Origin: Lathyrus oleraceus
Lineage: Eukaryota > Streptophyta > Magnoliopsida > Fabales > Fabaceae
Reading direction: 5' to 3'
Length of the DNA: 64,000 bases
Assembly: GCF_024323335.1 (NCBI RefSeq)
Contig: NC_066579.1
Coordinates: forward strand, 2,495,001-2,559,000
In this document: positions 42,507 through 54,425 of the stretch, in pieces
Numbering within the stretch: the stretch's first letter is position 1
How the letters are laid out: the number at the start of each line of letters is the position of its first letter
Made by a program: the position numbers and the translations under genes
The notes under the pieces: generated by a model
What the model saw: only the letters and a program-made list of their open reading frames with translations
Databases searched by the model: none
Told to the model about the DNA's origin: nothing

Positions 42507-43649
42507 ATGGCTCCCAGGAAGACTATCCGGATTAATCTTGTAGCAATCTCTCCTCAACTCAAGAATTTAGTGTCAGAACTTCCCGATCATGCTCAGTTCA
42601 TCCAGAAACATGGTTCTCTTCTCAATTTGGTTACCACTGGTTTCAAAGAAGATATGATGAGAGTTCTATTCCAGTTCTTCGACCCTAAACATCATTGCTT
42701 CACATTCCCAGATTATCAGCTGGTACCCACATTGGAAGAATTCTTAAACGTTATGGATGTCCATGCTTTCGAAGATGTCCTAGCATTGCTTATCTATGGT
42801 TTGGTGTTATTTCCTAATCCAGACCAATTCGTAGACATGAATGCTATTAAGATATTTCTCACTCATAACCCTGTGCCTACCGTGCTTGGAGACATTTTGC
42901 ATTCCCTCCACACTCGTACTATGAAAAGGCAAGGGACTCTCATGTGCTGCATACCGTTGTTGTCTAGGTGGTTTATTTCGCACCTTCCTCAATCAGTCTT
43001 GAAGAACGAGCAGAATTTGAAATGGTCTCAAAGGATAATGTCGCTCTCCCATTCAGACATCTGTTGGTGTCCTCAGTTCAAGGAAAATGTTACCATCATT
43101 GACCGTTGTGGCGAGTTCCCCAATGTGCGACTCCTAGGAATAAGAGGAGGTATCACTTGTAACCCGGCCTTAGCCCTACGTCAGTTTGGTTATGCTCGAA
43201 GAGATGGTCCACATGAAATAATCATCCAAGGCATTGTGTTTGACTATGACAGCGATTCCCAAGGCCTTCGTCAAAGATTTGTACGAGCTTGGGGTATGGT
43301 GAAAAGAGGCACTTTAGGACAGAAAAACTCTATTCCTATGGAACCTTATCTCAGATGGGTACGCGCAAGAGCTCGTGAACTTGTCATGCCGTATCTTGCA
43401 GTCAGACCATTGATTGTTGAACCAGGAGTTGAAGGGGGTACTCCTCAGATCATTCCTTATCCAGATATACCTACCGATGTTGAAGAATTGAAGAGATCAT
43501 GGATCCAGTTGAGAGTTGAAAGGGATACTTTTGAAACCCAGTTTCGTGCTGAAAAAAAGAAGGTGTTAGAACTTACCAACCAGCTTAATGAGGAACGAAG
43601 ACTCAACACATATCTTCACCCAAAAAGAAGCCGTCCCTGGGAGACTTGA
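42507..43649 (+). CDS. Ogre ORF1 protein (DUF7745/plant-mobile-domain-like)
   Basis: An intact 380-residue frame between the leader and gag, in the position of the extra ORF1 that distinguishes Ogre elements. It has no gag, protease or pol motif. The N-terminal half contains FFDPKHHCFTFPDYQLVPTLEEF (residues about 58-80), a phrase seen in plant proteins annotated as DUF7745 or aminotransferase-like/plant mobile domain. The last about 50 residues (ELKRSWIQLRVERDTFETQF onward) are charged and likely coiled coil. Its role in the retrotransposon cycle is unknown. It is not interrupted, unlike pol downstream, so it could still be translated if the element is transcribed. Confidence 0.85.
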   Translation: MAPRKTIRINLVAISPQLKNLVSELPDHAQFIQKHGSLLNLVTTGFKEDMMRVLFQFFDPKHHCFTFPDYQLVPTLEEFLNVMDVHAFEDVLALLIYGLVLFPNPDQFVDMNAIKIFLTHNPVPTVLGDILHSLHTRTMKRQGTLMCCIPLLSRWFISHLPQSVLKNEQNLKWSQRIMSLSHSDICWCPQFKENVTIIDRCGEFPNVRLLGIRGGITCNPALALRQFGYARRDGPHEIIIQGIVFDYDSDSQGLRQRFVRAWGMVKRGTLGQKNSIPMEPYLRWVRARARELVMPYLAVRPLIVEPGVEGGTPQIIPYPDIPTDVEELKRSWIQLRVERDTFETQFRAEKKKVLELTNQLNEERRLNTYLHPKRSRPWET

Positions 43650-43855
43650 GCTTTCATTGTATTTTATTTTATTTTCTTGTAATAAACATTAATTAAAGAA
43701 ATTATTAATAAAAGTTCCTTTCTCGATGGTGTACGCAAAGTTAAATTCTAAAAGTCCTTGAAAACATTTCATACATTGCATAGTGTAACATAACATCGCA
43801 TAACAGGTATTCTAAAAAAATCAATGTTCTCACGGTCTTCATTGCAAACAGAAAA
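43650..43855 (+). other. Spacer between ORF1 and gag
   Basis: 206 bases, AT-rich, with another 'cataacatcgcataacag' phrase near 43790. How gag is translated downstream of ORF1 (internal entry, splicing or reinitiation) is not evident from sequence. Confidence 0.5.
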
Positions 43856-46800
43856 ATGGACCTCGAACAAACTGTCAAAGATCTCCAGACTCAGAATGCT
43901 CAATTCCAGGAGTTGATCTTGAGCTTATCCAAAGGGCAAGAGGAACTGAAGGCTCTTTTGCTCGAAAAGAAGAAAGACAAGAAAGCTGTGAGTTACATTA
44001 ACACGGGAAGAAGGCTTAAAAGACAGGTCGCGGGAGTCAAGTTTGGAATTCCGAATGGTCCAGAAGAGGAAACGGAGAATGATTCAGAGGAGGAGAATGT
44101 TGATTTCTCCAACCCTGAGGATGGCGATGAAGATTATGAAAATGAACAGTACTCTCCAAGAGATGACAAGTACAAGTTGCTGGAAGAACGTATGCTAGCC
44201 ATGGAGGGTCAGAAGGCGCCCGATCTGGATTTCGAAAGTTTGGGTCTGGTCTCCGATGTGACCATTCCTCGCAAATTCAAGATCCCCACTTTCACTAAGT
44301 ACGATGGTGCGTCTTGTCCTCAGATGCATCTGAGAGCTTATGTGAGAAAGATTCAGCCGCATACCACTGATAGGAAGCTATGGATCCATTTCTTCCAAGA
44401 GAGTCTGTCTGGCACACAGTTGGAATGGTATTATCAGCTCGAGAGCTCTGACATCCTCACCTGGACTGATTTAGCAACAGCTTTCTATAAACAGTACCAG
44501 TATAACTCTGAACTAGCGCCTACTCGGCTACAGTTGCAGAATATGACTATGGGATCCAAAGAAAGCTTCAAAGAATATGCTCAGAAATGGAGAGATTTGG
44601 CTGGCAGAGTCAAACCCCCTATGACTGACCGAGAATTAGTGGACATGTTCATGGGCACATTGACTGGCCCATTTTACAGCCATCTACTGGGAAGTTCTTC
44701 ATCAGGTTTCACTGACCTTATATTGACGGGTGAACGTGTTGAAAGCGGCATTCGAAGTGGAAAGATACAGGCGACTACCTCTGCAAGCACCAAAAGTTCC
44801 TATCAGGGGAGGAACGAATCAAATGCTGCGTACGGTCAAAAGGGTCGTAACAAGAAAAATCGTGACCATACCATTGGAGCAGTTACGATTGCAGCACCGC
44901 CATCTCAAAACTTCCAGCACAGACAAGATAGGCCAAGAAGGCAGTTTACCAAGATCAATATGACCTTGGCACAGGCACTGCAGGGTATGCTAAAAGCAAA
45001 TTTGATTACCCTTAGAGATCCTCCTGCAAAACCCAACATTACTTCTCCTAGTTATAATCCCAATGCCAGGTGTGCATATCACTCCGATAGCCCCGGGCAT
45101 GATACAAACGATTGTTGGTCGTTGAAGAATAAAATCCAGGATATGATCGACGCTGGGGAAATTGAGTTTGAGCCTCCGGAGACTCCCAATGTCATCACTG
45201 CACCTATGCCTAATCATGACAAAACTGTTAATGTTGTGGATGACAATTCTCACATTTCTAATGTAGCTGATTTAACATCTCCTCTCCTGATCATCAAGAA
45301 GAATTTATTGCGAGCTGGTTTATTTCCAGGTTGTGCTGAAAGTTGTGATATTTGCGTACTTCGACCCAACGAGTGCTTGAAGTTGAGAGATGGCATTCAA
45401 CGGCTGATGGATGATCGCACAATTCTCTTCAAAAAGGTTCCTAAGGTGGGAGACCCTACTGAAGAAATATCTGTGATTGCTAGGTCCAAAGCTCCAGTGA
45501 AGATTACCGCTACCAGAGCACCCGTGAAGATTACTGCTGAGCCCAAGGTAGCTCCCCTAATCATCACTACACCTGGCCCAGTACCGTATTCCTCCAGCAA
45601 AGCCATTCCGTGGCATTATGGAGGTGATGTTTACATCCATGGCGTAAAGCAAGTTGGTAATTCTGCTAATCCTAATGACATTGCCGGGACTAGTAAAGTT
45701 ACTCGAAGTGGAAGGATCTTCTCTCCAGAAATCTCACCTCCCGCCCCTGAAACCCGAGGAAAGGAACCAGTTAACTCTTCTCAATCAGGGACACCCGTCG
45801 AAGTTACTACCGAAGAGGTTGCCAAACAAGAAATGGAAGAAATGCTGAAAATCATCCGCAAGAGTGATTTTGATGTGGTAGAACAGCTGGGGCATACTCC
45901 GTCTAAGATCTCGATGTTATCCTTGTTATTATCTTCTGAATCTCATGCCAATGCATTGATAAAATTCCTGAAGACTGCTCATGTACCTCAGGAGACATCC
46001 GTCGATCAGTTCGAAAACTATGTTGCTCACCTGGCTGTTGACAATGGCCTAGGATTTTCTGATGCTGACCTGACATCAGCAGGAAAGAATCACAATAAGG
46101 CTCTGCATATCTCCATTAAGTGTAAGGGGATCACTTTGTCTCATGTGTTGATCGATAACGGATCTTCTTTGAATGTGCTACCGAAAGCCGTGCTCGATAA
46201 ACTTGACTGCAAGAGCATTGAACTGAAGCCTAGTGACATTGTGGTGCGTGCTTACGATGGTACGAAGAGTGTTGTTTTTGGCGAAGTAGTGCTCCCTATC
46301 AAGATAGGACCTCAAGTCTTCAACACTATCTTTCACGTAATGAACATTCGTCCTGCCTATTCCTGCTTGCTGGGACGCCCTTGGATTCATGGGGCAAGTG
46401 CTGTAGCCTCGTCTCTCCATCAAAAGCTGAGGTATCCAATAGAGGGCAAGATTGTCACTGTGTGTGGAGAAGAAGAATATATTGTCAGTAGTGTGCAGGC
46501 CTTCAGATACGTCGAGATGGATGGTGAATTCTTTGAGACTCCTTCTCAGTCATTCGAAGTAGTTCCTCCGACCAACCCTGTCCTTAAGCCAACTCCCCTT
46601 GTGCCCAAGGTTATTCGTGCTCCTCCTGCCATGATTTCTCTGAAAGATGCTCAAGCCGTGGTTGAAAACGGTGGTCGTACTGGTTGGGGTCAACTGATCA
46701 ACGTACCGTACAAATCTGACAAGTCTGGTCTGGGATTTAACTCTGAAAGGATGGTCAAGGATCAGGTTAATGCTGTAGAAGATGCTGATAGCGATTGCGA

Positions 46801-46891
46801 CCTGGATAGCTGGATTTTTCCAACAATTGGTGACAGACTCAATAATTGGAAGGCTGAAGACACTATCCCGATTTCCTTTAGTCATGAGTAA
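43856..46891 (+). CDS. Ogre gag-protease polyprotein (ORF2)
   Basis: An open frame of 1,011 residues. A coiled-coil-like N-terminus (1-40) and acidic region (about 70-105) precede the gag domain (about 140-290: KFKIPTFTKYDGASCPQMHL, LEWYYQLES, YKQYQYNSELAPTR). Next come a CCHC-like knuckle CAYHSDSPGHDTNDC (about 405-419) and a retropepsin domain with active site VLIDNGSSLNVLP (about 763-775) and LLGRPWIHG. It ends at a TAG-free TAA (46889-46891) just past the donor of an intron at 46888, so the unspliced message gives gag-protease and the spliced one can run into pol. No internal stop or frameshift. Gag would form the particle; the protease would process the polyprotein. Confidence 0.95.
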   Translation: MDLEQTVKDLQTQNAQFQELILSLSKGQEELKALLLEKKKDKKAVSYINTGRRLKRQVAGVKFGIPNGPEEETENDSEEENVDFSNPEDGDEDYENEQYSPRDDKYKLLEERMLAMEGQKAPDLDFESLGLVSDVTIPRKFKIPTFTKYDGASCPQMHLRAYVRKIQPHTTDRKLWIHFFQESLSGTQLEWYYQLESSDILTWTDLATAFYKQYQYNSELAPTRLQLQNMTMGSKESFKEYAQKWRDLAGRVKPPMTDRELVDMFMGTLTGPFYSHLLGSSSSGFTDLILTGERVESGIRSGKIQATTSASTKSSYQGRNESNAAYGQKGRNKKNRDHTIGAVTIAAPPSQNFQHRQDRPRRQFTKINMTLAQALQGMLKANLITLRDPPAKPNITSPSYNPNARCAYHSDSPGHDTNDCWSLKNKIQDMIDAGEIEFEPPETPNVITAPMPNHDKTVNVVDDNSHISNVADLTSPLLIIKKNLLRAGLFPGCAESCDICVLRPNECLKLRDGIQRLMDDRTILFKKVPKVGDPTEEISVIARSKAPVKITATRAPVKITAEPKVAPLIITTPGPVPYSSSKAIPWHYGGDVYIHGVKQVGNSANPNDIAGTSKVTRSGRIFSPEISPPAPETRGKEPVNSSQSGTPVEVTTEEVAKQEMEEMLKIIRKSDFDVVEQLGHTPSKISMLSLLLSSESHANALIKFLKTAHVPQETSVDQFENYVAHLAVDNGLGFSDADLTSAGKNHNKALHISIKCKGITLSHVLIDNGSSLNVLPKAVLDKLDCKSIELKPSDIVVRAYDGTKSVVFGEVVLPIKIGPQVFNTIFHVMNIRPAYSCLLGRPWIHGASAVASSLHQKLRYPIEGKIVTVCGEEEYIVSSVQAFRYVEMDGEFFETPSQSFEVVPPTNPVLKPTPLVPKVIRAPPAMISLKDAQAVVENGGRTGWGQLINVPYKSDKSGLGFNSERMVKDQVNAVEDADSDCDLDSWIFPTIGDRLNNWKAEDTIPISFSHE

Positions 46892-47130
46892 TTGTTATTG
46901 TCTATTTTAGTGTTGCAAATTTTTTTTAGTTTTTACAATTGAACTTCTTAAAGCATTGTGTCTATGCCCGGGGCACAATAGCTAATTTGTTAAGGGTTTG
47001 TCATTTCATAAGCATATTCACATTCAATAAATCAATGGACTTTTTGCATTCAAATATTGCGCTCTTTATCTTTCCTGTCATCTTCCAAACAAGCTATGTT
47101 TCTTACACACACTCACATAACAAATTGCAG
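46888..47130 (+). other. Ogre intron between protease and reverse transcriptase
   Basis: 243 bp, donor GTAATTG directly after codon fragment GA, acceptor 'caaattgcag'. Removing it joins SHE to SAPTRDPVDN in the frame that continues into RT, and removes the stop at 46889. Ogre elements are known to carry an intron here. Splicing is thought to set the ratio of gag-protease to gag-protease-pol. Confidence 0.85.
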
Positions 47131-50100
47131 ATCCGCACCCACTCGGGATCCTGTTGATAATAGTTCTACTACTGTTTATTATGACTTTGAAAATCCGATC
47201 TACCAAGCCGAGGATGGAAGTGGGGAAGATTGTGAAGTACCTGGTGAACTTGCCAGACTGTTACTGCAAGAGGAAAAGACCACACAGCCGCATGAGGAAT
47301 CAATTGAAATTGTAAATCTGGGTACTGAAGTAGACAAGAAAGAAGTCAAAATAGGAGCAGGCTTGGAAAACAGTATCAAAGAAAGATTGATTCAGATGTT
47401 ACATGACTATGTAGAGATTTTTGCTTGGTCTTATGAAGACATGCCAGGATTGGATACTGGTATAGTAGTGCATCGTTTGCCAATGAAGGAAGACTGTCGT
47501 CCTGTTAAGCAGAAGGTTCGTCGCATGCGCCCGGAAATGTCTGAGAAAATCAAAGCCGAAGTTATGAAACAATTTAACCCCGGTTTCCTAGCCGTTACTT
47601 CTTATCCTCAATGGGTTGCTAATGTGGTACCGGTGCCGAAGAAGGATGGTAAGGTGCGAATGTGTGTAGATTACAGAGATTTGAATAAGGCGAGTCCCAA
47701 AGATGACTTTCCACTTCCGCACATTGATGTTCTGGTAGACAACACCGCTCAACACAAGGTATTCTCCTTCATGGATGGATTCTCGGGTTATAACCAGATT
47801 AAGATGGCACCTGAAGACACGGAGAAAACTACGTTTGTGACGCAATGGGGCACTTTCTGTTACAAAGTAATGCCATTCGGTTTAAAGAACGCCGGGGCAA
47901 CGTACCAGCGTGCTATGGTGGTTTTGTTCCATGATATGATTCATCATGAAATAGAAGTATATGTGGATTACATGATAGCCAGATCTCATACTGAAGAAGA
48001 ACATCTCGATCACTTGTACAAATTGTTTGAGAGGTTGAAGAAATACAAGCTAAGATTGAATCCGAACAAATGCACCTTTGGAGTAAGATCCGGTAAACTC
48101 TTGGGATTTATTGTCAGTGGTAAAGGAATTGAGGTTGACCCGGCTAAGGTGAGAGCTATTCAAGAAATGCCAGTTCCCCGTACAAATAAAGAAGTCAGAG
48201 GTTTCTTGGGACGCTTGAATTACATTGCCCGATTTATCTCCCACTTGACTGCTACCTGCAAATCCATCTTCAAACTACTGAAGAAAAATCAAGAGATGGT
48301 ATGGAATGATGAATGTCAAGAAGCTTTTGATAAAATCAAGAAGTATCTCCAGGAACCTCCCATTCTGATACCACCAGTTGAAGGGAGACATCTAATCATG
48401 TATTTGACCGTGTTAGAAAATTCAATGGGGGTGTGTGTTGGGGCAACATGACGAGTCTGGTCGAAAAGAGCATGCCATATACTACCTTAGCAAAAAGTTT
48501 ACCGATTGTGAAACAAGGTATTCGCTGCTCGAGAAAACTTGCTGTGCTTTGGCTTGGGCTGCTCGCCGACTAAGACAGTATATGTTAAACCATACCACTT
48601 TATTGATTTCTAAGATGGACCCTATCAAATACATATTTGAGAAACCTGCCCTCTCCGGAAGAATAGCAAGATGGCAGATGATTTTAACAGAGTATGATAT
48701 CCAGTATACTACCCAGAAAGCAATCAAAGGAAGCGTGCTGGCCGATCATTTGGCTCATCAAGCAGTGGATGATTACCAATCTATGAATTTTGAGTTCCCA
48801 GATGAGGACGTCATGCTTGTTACTGATTATGAAGAACCTGGACCGGATGAAGGACCTGAACTGGGATCCCGATGGACTATGGTTTTTGATGGATCTTCTA
48901 ATGCATTGGGTAACGGTGTTGGTGTTGTAATCATTTCCCCCAAGGGTGGCCATACTCCTTTCACTGCTAGACTATGTTTTGATTGTACCAATAATATGGC
49001 TGAGTATGAAGCGTGTATTTTGGGACTCAGAGCTGCTATAGACCTGCGAATCAAGTTTTTGAGCGTGTACGGAGACTCAGCTTTGGTAATCAGTCAGATC
49101 AAAGGAGAATGGGACACAAAACATCAGAATCTCGTCCCTTATCGAGAGCGGGTGTTGACATTAATCCCATACTTTGAGGAGATTACATTCGAACATATTC
49201 CACGAGAAGAGAATCAGTTGGCAGACGCATTGGCTACCATGTCGTCTATGTTCGGAGTCAGATGGGATAATGAAGCTCCCAGGATCACCATTGAACGATT
49301 AGATGAACCGGCGTATTGTTATGAACTTAATACTGAGGGAGTAGAGGAGAGACCTTGGTTCCACGAAGTGAAAAGATATTTAGAAACTCAGGAATACCCT
49401 GAAGGGGCATCCGTCAATGACAGAAAGTTCCTGAGGAAGTTCTCCGCTAAATTCTTTTTGAGTAATGGAGTGTTATACAAATGTAATCATGATTCGACTC
49501 TGCTTCGCTGTGTGGATAAAAAGGAAGCAGAAAAGATTATGGAAGACATGCATGACGGTATTTTTGGGACTCATTCTAGTGGACATACAATGGCCAAGAA
49601 GATTCTGAGATCAGGGTATTATTGGTCTACCATGGAAGCTGATTGCCACCATCACTCCAGAACTTGTCACAAGTGCCAGGTCTATGCGGATAAAGTACAT
49701 GTGCCTCCTGCTCCATTGAACGTGTTGACAGCCCCTTGTCCCTTTGCAATGTGGGGCATTGATATGATCGGAGAGATCAAACCTACGGCTTCTAATGGAC
49801 ATCGTTTCATCCTTGTTGCTATTGATTACTTTACGAAATGGGTAGAGGCAGCCTCATTCGCTTCTGTCACCAAGAATGTGGTGGCACGATTCATCAAGAA
49901 TAATCTCATCTGTCGATACGGTATTCCGGAAAGAATTATCACTGACAATGGTACTAATTTGAACAACAAGATGATTACTGAACTCTGCACGCAGTTCAAC
50001 ATAAAACACCATAACTCTTCTCCGTACCGGCCAAAGATGAACGGCACCGTGGAAGCTGCTAATAAGAATATCAAAAAGATTATACAAAAGATGACAGTAA

Positions 50101-50604
50101 CGTACAAAGACTGGCATGAGACGTTACCCTTTGCTCTCCATGGTTATCGCACTTCAGTGCGCACTTCGATAGGGGCAAACTCCGTTCTCTTTAGTCTATG
50201 GAATCGAAGCCGTTTTACCAGTGGAAGTCCAGATTCCCTCTCTAAGAATCAGGAAAGAGGCGGGCTTAGATGAAGATGAATGGATTCAGACTCGACTCGA
50301 TCAGATAAATTTGATTGATGAGAAGAGACTTGCGGCTGTTTGTCATGGGCAGATATATCAGAAGCGCATGGCCCAGGCATTTGATAAGAAAGTCAAGAGA
50401 CGGGTGTATCAAATTGGTGACTTGGTAATCAAGCGTATCGTTCTACCACAAGGTGATCCCAGAGGCAAATGGACTCCCACATACGAAGGGCCATTTGTGG
50501 TTAAGAAGGTATTCTCTGGTGGAGCCATGATACTTGCTACGATGGATGGTGAAGATTTCCCGCATCCGGTGAACGCGGACATAGTTAAAAAATACTACGC
50601 ATAA
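47131..50604 (+). pseudogene. Ogre pol: RT, double RNase H, integrase (three defects)
   Basis: After the intron: RT (about 47520-48130: WVANVVPVPKKDGKVRMCVD, FMDGFSGYNQI, MPFGLKNAGATYQ), RNase H (about 48330-48760), a second archaeal-type RNase H (48870-49240: MVFDGSSNALGNGVG, NNMAEYEA, GDSALV, NQLADALA, its acidic residues intact), and integrase with HHCC zinc site (about 49550-49690), DDE core (WGIDMIGEI, IITDNGTN, and the Glu in NGTVEAANKN) and a C-terminal domain to 50604. Three defects are visible. The RT box YVDD reads YVDY (Tyr codon 47969-47971). There is one extra base in a G run at 48427-48431 and one extra base near 50177-50179. The element cannot make its own polymerase. Confidence 0.92.
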
Positions 50605-50782
50605 AAGACCCGCTAGGTCGACGTGTCTAGGCAAAAGTAAGGGCATCCCGGCGAACCAAAAAGGGTTCGGGCAAAAATTAGGGATAAACGTATAAAAATG
50701 TACACCCGGCAAGTCGAAAACCTGAAAAGGCGGCTTAGGCAAAAAAGGGTATCCTGGTGGACTGAAAACCTGAAAAGGCGGT
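50605..50782 (+). other. Ogre 3' untranslated region, first part
   Basis: Follows the pol stop. Contains phrases repeated with variation ('aacctgaaaaggcgg' at about 50721 and 50766; 'gggcatcccggcgaacc' versus 'gggtatcctggtggact'). It is interrupted at 50783 by the nested unit and resumes at 57427. Confidence 0.7.
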
Positions 50783-51479
50783 TGTCGCACCTCGAAAAAA
50801 TGGGGGATACGACTTCAAAGCGAAGCGCAATCGCACGCTCGCAATGATGGACTGAACAGAGTCGCCACCGAACTTTATTTATTCCTAAAAAGGAAAGGGG
50901 AAATATCGATAAAACCCAAGACAAAAGAAAGGATAAGATATGGTCATCGCAACCAATATCAGGGTTCGGGAGTCGATTACGCAAGGGGAAGGTATTAGCA
51001 CCCCTCACGTCCGTTGTACTCAACGGGAACCATTAGGTTAGTTGTGTGCGTTAGTGTCAGTTGAAATATTAGGCTTTTCGAATTTATTAGGTGGGAAAGA
51101 AAGAATATAAGAGGGAAGAAATGTTTTTGGATTTTTGACGAAGGACTAAACCTAAGTTTTTTATTAGTGGGCCTGACAAGATTTACAAATCCTGCTCCTA
51201 CGTATCTCAAAAGAGAAATCAAGGCTTACGTAGTTCTGGGTAGAAAAATGTTTGTTTGTTGGTCGATTTTAGCGAAAGCTATATTGTATTAATCGACAAA
51301 AACATTGTTTTACCCAAAACAGATGAGGAGTGGACGCATACCACACATCGAACGGATTTATAAATCTACATTCGGAAAAGCGTCACTTATCTCTACTCAA
51401 CAATCGTGGCCGAAACATTGTTTTGTATCACTCAAGACAATATATCTTTCATTTATGAAAAAGGTTCTTTGATTAGTCG

Positions 51480-52040
51480 CACGGTGGCGAGAAAAGAGTT
51501 TGATTGGTTGGATGTATTTTGAGTGATGGCGAGAACTTGGATGAGCGAGATATACATATCGAATCCTAGCCTCAGGAGTGCATGGTATACACCATGTTCC
51601 ATTTCCACCTTTATTGAAAAAGGTTAAGATAGGAATTAAGTATTTTGGAATTTGATTGAGAAAGGGTTTGAAGAAACCGCATTGACAGTTTTAGAAGATG
51701 GCGAGAGTTAAGATTGGCGAGGCATACGTCTCGAATCTTAACCTCAGGAGTGCATGGTATACACCATGTTCCATTTCCACCTTTATTGAAAAAGTCTTAA
51801 ATAGGAATTAGGTATTTTGAGTTTTTGTTGTGAAAAATGACTTGACACTAGATCAAGTATTGATGGACGTTTAAGAGAAATTTGACTGAGTGTTTGAGAG
51901 AAAACAAAAGTGGATAAACTTGGATGATGGCGAGAGCTAGGATTGGCGAGATATACATATCGAATCCTAGTCTCAGGAGTGCATGGTATACACCATGTTC
52001 CATTTCCATCTTTATTGAAAAGGTCTTGAATATGAATTAA
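51480..52040. repeat. Three-copy repeat with near-palindrome in the nested unit
   Basis: The 20-mer gtgcatggtatacaccatgt occurs at 51578, 51751 and 51979, each preceded by a 'gatggcgaga' phrase and followed by 'tccatttccacctttattga' or a close variant. Units are about 173 and 228 bp apart. The core catggtatacaccatg is almost self-complementary. Confidence 0.9.
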
Positions 52041-54289
52041 TATTTTTTGAGTTTTTATTAGAAAAAAGTGGCTTGACGTTGAATCAAGCGTTTGGTGAAA
52101 GTTTGAAAGAAATGGAATAGAATAAGAGGGAGAAATGAATTGATTTGTTTATTGAGAAAATACTCGAAGTTGGATCGAGTCATATTTTTTGTATTTTTTG
52201 GAAATGGTTGATTTTATTCTTGTGTTAGTATCTAACTAAATAGTCAAACAAATAAAGAAATAAAACAGTACAAGATTATTACACATCGGGGAGTGGGGTA
52301 CATCTTGTCAAATGGGGATTTAAAAATCATAAAATAATTAAATCGGGCCCAAACAACAAATAATGCAAGGTATGAGTGTAAGTGCAAGAGAACCGGCTCA
52401 TTGTAAGAAAGCCCAAGAGTAAGCTATGTGAGGTTGATGGCGATGCTTAAAAGCAATCGACTTACAAGGGTGTGGAAATGGGCTCGACATTGAATCGAGA
52501 AAAGTGTGATTTTAATAGTTTAAAATGGTTTTGAATGGATGATGAAATTAAAAGAAATCAAATTTTCATTATTAAACAATAATAAAAAAAACTATGAGTA
52601 ATAAAGCATAAACATAAAAGAAAATGTTAAAAGAAATAAAAATGCTACACATAGGGGTATCGAACCCACTACACTAAAGACCTAGAAACCACTCCTCTCC
52701 ACCAGGTCACTTACCAACTAGTTGTTATTTTAATACTAATTAAAATATATAAACCAAGATAAATAAAAAAAGAATTAAAATAAAAATAAAAAAACTAAGA
52801 AAAAGGAAACTGTTGGACTAGCCTAATTAAATTGGGTTTCCAATAGGGTACAAATTGGAAATATAAAAACGAATTATTAACTAATAACCTAGGAAATTTA
52901 AACAAGATCTTTAATACCTTAAAAAAAACTCATTCTGTTTGAAAATAAATTAAAGGAAAGAGAGAAAAAAAAATAAAAAAAATAAAAAAGAAAAAGGAAA
53001 AGTAACAGGGGCCTCCCGAACTCGCCCTCTCCATCTCACTAACCTCTCTTTCTCAAACTCAACCCTTCACTCTCTCTGTATCGCTCTCATGGAATCGCTC
53101 TCACGGAATCGCTCTCAACCACAACAAATTATACTGAAACAAAAATGGGGAGCTCACCTTGCTTAGGTAACGATCGCCCTCTTTACTTCACCTCCCTCAA
53201 CCGGTTTCCTTTCTGACCTGGGGATTTAGGGTTCTTGGTGAATCGTCGTCCGCCTCCGAGTATTAGGGTTTTGTTTTCAAATTCTCTCTGCCTCCCCTAA
53301 TTGCCTTTCTTCTCTCTCACCAACTCGTCTCCTTTTATGCTCACAGATTAGGGTTCTTGGATTTGGTACTCAAAAGCTCAAAGAAGCAAACTCCAGAAGT
53401 GCTTTTTCTGCTCAAAAGCGAGTTTGTCCTATTTGATGCTATTATCCGGAAATGGTATTCTGAACTTAGCTTTCTTCTTCGCTTTTTGTCTCAATTCCGA
53501 TTTGGGAACTTTCTGGATTTCTGCATCTTTTACTAATTAATTTGTTCTTTTTACTGCAGTGAAAACGACGAAGACATGAGAAACATGAGGAACTTCGGTT
53601 TTTCACAAGGCCTCGGTTTATGATTTTGGATTGAAATTTCTTCGGTGGAAGCATCATGATTTCCTGATGATGACTTCTATCGGTAGTCAAAAATTCACAG
53701 GTATGACCGTATTGCCTGCTATGTTGCGTCAAGCTGGCATTAGCCTGGACTCAGCTTGCTTTAACGACTCAAGAACCTTATGGCTTTGGTATGATTTTGT
53801 GTACCAATTGGCCTTTCTGCAGAACCAACATCACATGAGTTACTCTTCGCTTCCCACATGAAAGAAGAACTAGTACACAACAAGACTGAGGATTAAAGCA
53901 CTGTTTCGGGATATTTTCAGGTACATCTCCGTTGCTTGATTTCAATGTGTTTTGCTTGACTGGTCTTGTTCTGTGTACTAATCTGCTGGCCTGATGCAGG
54001 TTAGCACTCTTGGTATGTAATTGTGGTATTAATAATGCCCGCAGGCAAAAGCAGTCTAGTACCGGTCTGGTGGTCCAACTCTCGGGATGATAAAACGTAG
54101 ACAAGGTTGTAATCAAGCTTTTGTGTATTGGAGGCTGAAGTTTCGTTGACTGAGCACGAGTTTGTAAAAGGCATCCCAGTCCATCTATTATCAAGTCCTT
54201 TGGAACATTACAGCTTCCGCATCATAAATTTGCCAACTATTTTCCTCGTATAGTATATTTTCCGGGTGAGCTTCACCAGTCCATGCTTT
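52041..54289. other. Nested unit, middle part without identified content
   Basis: AT-rich to 52990, then a CT-rich stretch (53000-53350) that on the plus strand looks like a plant gene leader, including a doubled 'cggaatcgctctca' phrase. 53480-54200 contains open readings on both strands that I could not identify. They may be further gene scraps. Confidence 0.35.
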
Positions 54290-54425
54290 GATCACTTCAC
54301 CAGACTGGCTAAAGTGGCTAAATGTTCAGGTGCCAAATATCCAAATGCGCCTGCCAGCCTTGTTTCAACGGAATATTTCCCATCAGGTGCATTTTTAACC
54401 AAACCAAAATCTGCAACCTCATGAC
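54290..54425 (-). pseudogene. Receptor-kinase fragment (TMK-like activation segment)
   Basis: The minus strand reads [20 protein letters not shown], then [21 protein letters not shown] and a stop. This covers the DFG motif to the APE motif of a kinase domain and matches the TMK family of LRR receptor kinases nearly word for word at its start. Only about 40 residues are present. It is a fragment inside the nested unit. Confidence 0.7.
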
